Shown here in pieces: positions 62,701 to 64,000 of a stretch of DNA of 64,000 nt. The stretch is taken from the NCBI RefSeq assembly GCF_003590145.2, contig NZ_CP060436.1:3668047-3732046 (forward strand), written 5' to 3'. Below the pieces are notes generated by a model. It did not search any database. It was not told the origin of the DNA and was given only the letters and a program-made list of their open reading frames with translations. The DNA is from Pseudooceanicola algae (lineage in GTDB: Bacteria > Pseudomonadota > Alphaproteobacteria > Rhodobacterales > Rhodobacteraceae). Numbering within the stretch: the stretch's first letter is position 1; each line of letters opens with the position of its first letter. The position numbers and the translations under genes are program-made.

Positions 62701-62843
62701 TTGACCTGAATGGCTTCCTGCACCACGTCGGGCATGTACTGCGCCCGGATCTGTGTCGCGGCATAGAGGCCGAAGACCAGCACCCCGAGCAGGAACAGGT
62801 TGGCGGCGGTGCCGTGGCGGGTGAAGAAACGCAGGATCCCCAT
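59709..62843 (-). CDS. RND family efflux transporter permease
   Basis: A full-length 1,044-residue RND transporter. It has 12 helices, the first at about residues 13-30, and helices 2-6 begin near LFGLLLVLGLLYLFLSP. The helix-4 proton-relay acids are in CLGIIVDDAIVIAEHTEF. Two periplasmic porter regions are present (first about 40-330, second about 560-850). The sequence is nearer to the divergent AcrB/CzcA-like branch (MGILRFFTRHGTAANLFLLG) than to classical AcrB. It follows the membrane fusion protein gene by 3 bases and ends at its own terminator. The substrate is unknown. Confidence 0.93.
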   Translation of the reverse strand: MGILRFFTRHGTAANLFLLGVLVFGLYAATQIRAQYMPDVVQEAIQVNVDWDDASPEDIDDGIIAVASPSLLAVDGVTSLSAIAREGSARIELEFEPGWDLDRALTDVEAAMPGASSLPDAAETPEIARDTWRDGVLDVVLSGDFDRAQMERFGEQLEANLQRAGVTQASLRGLTAPRIAVIADPAALAQYGLTLSDLSAAILEEARQTASGQLGDSSTRLRAGVERRDAQALSEMEVETTEGPIPLDQIARIETDAAGSGRAYFLEGRPAVTIGVERGVGGDALKIQKQVKQVTADFLATAPEGLRVDLIRNAAAQIGARLEILVDNGLFGLLLVLGLLYLFLSPSAAIWVAVGIPVSLAAGIGLMWVTGQSLNMISLFALILCLGIIVDDAIVIAEHTEFRAREKGESRPRAAERAAQRMLGPVLASTVTTVVAFLSLEFVSGRFGSFLATIPFVVAAVLLASLAECFLVLPHHMAHGLARLDRSWVGAPARWITIGFDKLRRRAFVPALKWVIRLRYAVLLLAVGATCQALMMLETRTVPWRFFSAPSTPTLSLNIAMRDGATRDDTVAMLAELTRAAGVVRDRFTTDYGADPVVFILGQIGGSAGPGLATGDDKDTDLVAAVTIELIEADARPYEPTAFLQALEDEMRRPETLETFAFRAGRWGPGGDGLDVVFYGQNLEDLKAASLALQDALDPYPQVTGMEDNLVFAGLDHALALNGYGRALGLQSQSLSTELKARLTGVEVLSYVDGTREATIVVEHPEDTVTAAYLDEVRLQAPTGEWVRLGEVVDVTSSPAIAALRREQGQNLIRVTGEIDDSNALQSEAIMQDLQSTILPRISGTYGLGYRFEGLAEQEQAFLSEAAIGFGICLLGIYMTLALVLGSWLRPLTIMSVVPIGATGVIWGHWIWDMPMSIFSVVGMIGMSGIIVNDSIVLVSAFTEKLPTRATIPAVIDATAERLRPVLLTTLTTVLGLAPLLFERSTQAEFLKPMVVTLVYGLGLGFFIVLLVIPSLVGIRHDLGKALRSARRMVRRAAGGRRRA

Positions 62844-62846
62844 GGC

Positions 62847-64000
62847 TCAGTCCTGCGTTTCGAGGCGTTGCAGGAAGGCTTCGGGCACGCTGTCCTGTGC
62901 CAGAACTTGCAGGGCCCGGTCGCGCTGGCGTTCCGGCATGGTGTCAGAGGCCTTGATCCGCGCGATCAAGGCTGCGCGCCGTTCCGGGGCAAGGGTCACG
63001 GCTGGTCCGCCACCTGGTCCGCCTGCCGGTCCGGCCCGGGGCTGGCCGGGCTCCCGTTCCGGGTTGCCTGCGCGTGCGGGGGCGGTCGGAGAAGCCGGTC
63101 GGTGCGCGTCGGTGGTGGTGTCATCGGCCTCTGGCGGCGCGCCGGCGTCCCCTTCGGGCCATTGGGGAGAGATCACCAAACCCGCGCCGATCTGCGGGCT
63201 GCGCTGCACGACATAGTCGAAATCTACCGGAGCCACGGCGATGAAGTCACCCATGGCCCGCAGGCGTTCGACCTTGCGGGTTTGCAGCCTGTTGTCGGCA
63301 TCAGGCACCAGGACTTCATCGGCAAGGGTCACCGCGCTGGCGGGCAGCAGGGTCACGTCACGCAGCGCCGGTTCCTGTATATTTGCCAGGACGAATTCAC
63401 CGGGCAGGGGGCAGGGGCAGGCCCCGGGCTCCAGCCAGGCGACCACCTGACGGGCGGTGCCGATGTCATCGGATGCGGTCAGGGAGACATGGTGCAACTG
63501 TGCTTCGTATTGCCGGGGGGTGCCGGGGGTCGACAGCGAGACCTTCAGCGGCATCAGCCCCCCGACGGCGCTGACGCGGGCGATTTCCCGGGCTGTCAGA
63601 TCGAGCCGGACCTCGAGCGCGTCCAGATCGGTGATGGTGCCCAGTTCCTCGCCATTGGACAACGCATCCCCGATCACCGGCACCGTGCCGTGATAGGTGC
63701 CCGACAGCCCGGCGGTGATCGTCAGGTCCGCCAGCGCGCGGGCGGCCGTCCGTGTCGCGCGTCCGGCGTCGTCGATGTCGAGGCCTAGCTGGTCTTCCTC
63801 GGCTTCCAGATCGGCCAGTGCGCTGCGGCTGGCGGCAAGGGTCTGCTGCGCGGTCAGCAGCGACAGATGGGCGGTATCCGCATCGGTCTGCACGCCGGCG
63901 CCGCGCGCCAGAAGCGCATTGAACCGGTCAAGCTCGGTCTGGCGGATGTCGCGGATCTGTTCCTGTAGGGTGATGTCATCGGCAAGGACAGCGCGCTGGC
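62847..64000 (-). CDS. RND efflux membrane fusion protein (HlyD-like), N-terminus outside window
   Basis: The frame runs off the right edge of the window. The visible 384 residues include the end of a coiled-coil hairpin (QEQIRDIRQTELDRFNALLA onward), the second lipoyl half (GLSGTYHGTVPVIGDALSNGEELG) and the barrel/proximal domains. A low-complexity proline/glycine stretch at about 63000-63150 leads to a helical C-terminal tail (LIARIKASDTMPERQRDRAL). That tail is unusual for the family and could dock onto the transporter. The gene is in one operon with the RND permease. Confidence 0.88.
   Translation of the reverse strand, partial: QRAVLADDITLQEQIRDIRQTELDRFNALLARGAGVQTDADTAHLSLLTAQQTLAASRSALADLEAEEDQLGLDIDDAGRATRTAARALADLTITAGLSGTYHGTVPVIGDALSNGEELGTITDLDALEVRLDLTAREIARVSAVGGLMPLKVSLSTPGTPRQYEAQLHHVSLTASDDIGTARQVVAWLEPGACPCPLPGEFVLANIQEPALRDVTLLPASAVTLADEVLVPDADNRLQTRKVERLRAMGDFIAVAPVDFDYVVQRSPQIGAGLVISPQWPEGDAGAPPEADDTTTDAHRPASPTAPARAGNPEREPGQPRAGPAGGPGGGPAVTLAPERRAALIARIKASDTMPERQRDRALQVLAQDSVPEAFLQRLETQD

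Noticed and set aside
61407..63788. 793-codon plus-strand open frame opposite the second RND operon
   Set aside because: It is antisense to well-supported RND and adaptor genes, with no recognisable domain or ribosome-binding site.

Overview
The window is a high-GC, gene-dense stretch with the character of an alphaproteobacterium of the Rhodobacteraceae/Roseobacter type. The signs are several TRAP transporters (one with a TakP-like binding protein, one TAXI-type with a fused 4TM/12TM permease), a eutBC-asnC-ssd-atf block as in marine Roseobacters, a glycine betaine Rieske monooxygenase pair (GbcAB), a DUF1127 protein and many IclR/TetR-controlled catabolic operons. No rRNA, tRNA, CRISPR array, prophage or intact insertion sequence was recognised. 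The placement is inference from gene content; no marker gene is present.

Layout. 1-2.3 kb: end of an AcrAB-type RND pump with a divergent TetR regulator (2.4-2.9 kb). 3.0-4.0 kb: SLAC1/TDT-family transporter. 4.4-7.6 kb: TRAP system with the binding protein convergent to dctQM around a bidirectional terminator. 8.1-14.1 kb: remnant of a cyclic-nucleotide-binding-domain gene, then eutB-eutC-asnC-ssd-atf, a hydroxyectoine/ectoine catabolic block without eutA, eutD or eutE. 14.1-21.3 kb (minus): dctBD-like two-component pair, DUF1850 protein, fused TRAP permease, TAXI binding protein. 21.6-24.7 kb: Gfo/Idh/MocA oxidoreductase, DEAD-box helicase, DUF1127 protein. 25.4-28.5 kb: gbcA-gbcB and a hydrolase. 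28.7-31.3 kb: small housekeeping-like genes (GNAT, CPBP protease, RidA and a partner).

31.4-46.1 kb holds a tightly packed, co-directional cluster of about 16 genes: recombinase-like HTH protein, Rieske oxygenase, pentapeptide protein, NitT/TauT-type ABC importer, alpha/beta hydrolase, two-domain VOC extradiol dioxygenase, SDR lacking the catalytic Tyr/Lys, ThDP enzyme, aspartate-dehydrogenase-like protein, aldehyde dehydrogenase, second SDR, FprA-type reductase, flavodoxin and IclR regulator. It reads as a complete uptake, ring-oxygenation, ring-cleavage and lower-pathway module whose substrate I cannot name. It is the best candidate here for an undescribed system. Its electron-transfer pair (NADPH reductase plus flavodoxin, with no ferredoxin) and its ThDP/aspartate-dehydrogenase lower pathway are unlike textbook meta-cleavage operons.

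46.1-52.3 kb: ureohydrolase (agmatinase/guanidinobutyrase family) with a TetR regulator, divergent from a polyamine/opine-type ABC importer plus a metallo-beta-lactamase-fold hydrolase. 52.7-55.3 kb: single-domain response regulator and a convergent hybrid histidine kinase. 55.6-59.5 kb: bicupin protein, two IclR regulators (one a close relative of the IclR of the big cluster) and an FAD aromatic-type monooxygenase. 59.7-64 kb: a second RND pump with its membrane fusion protein, running off the end of the window.
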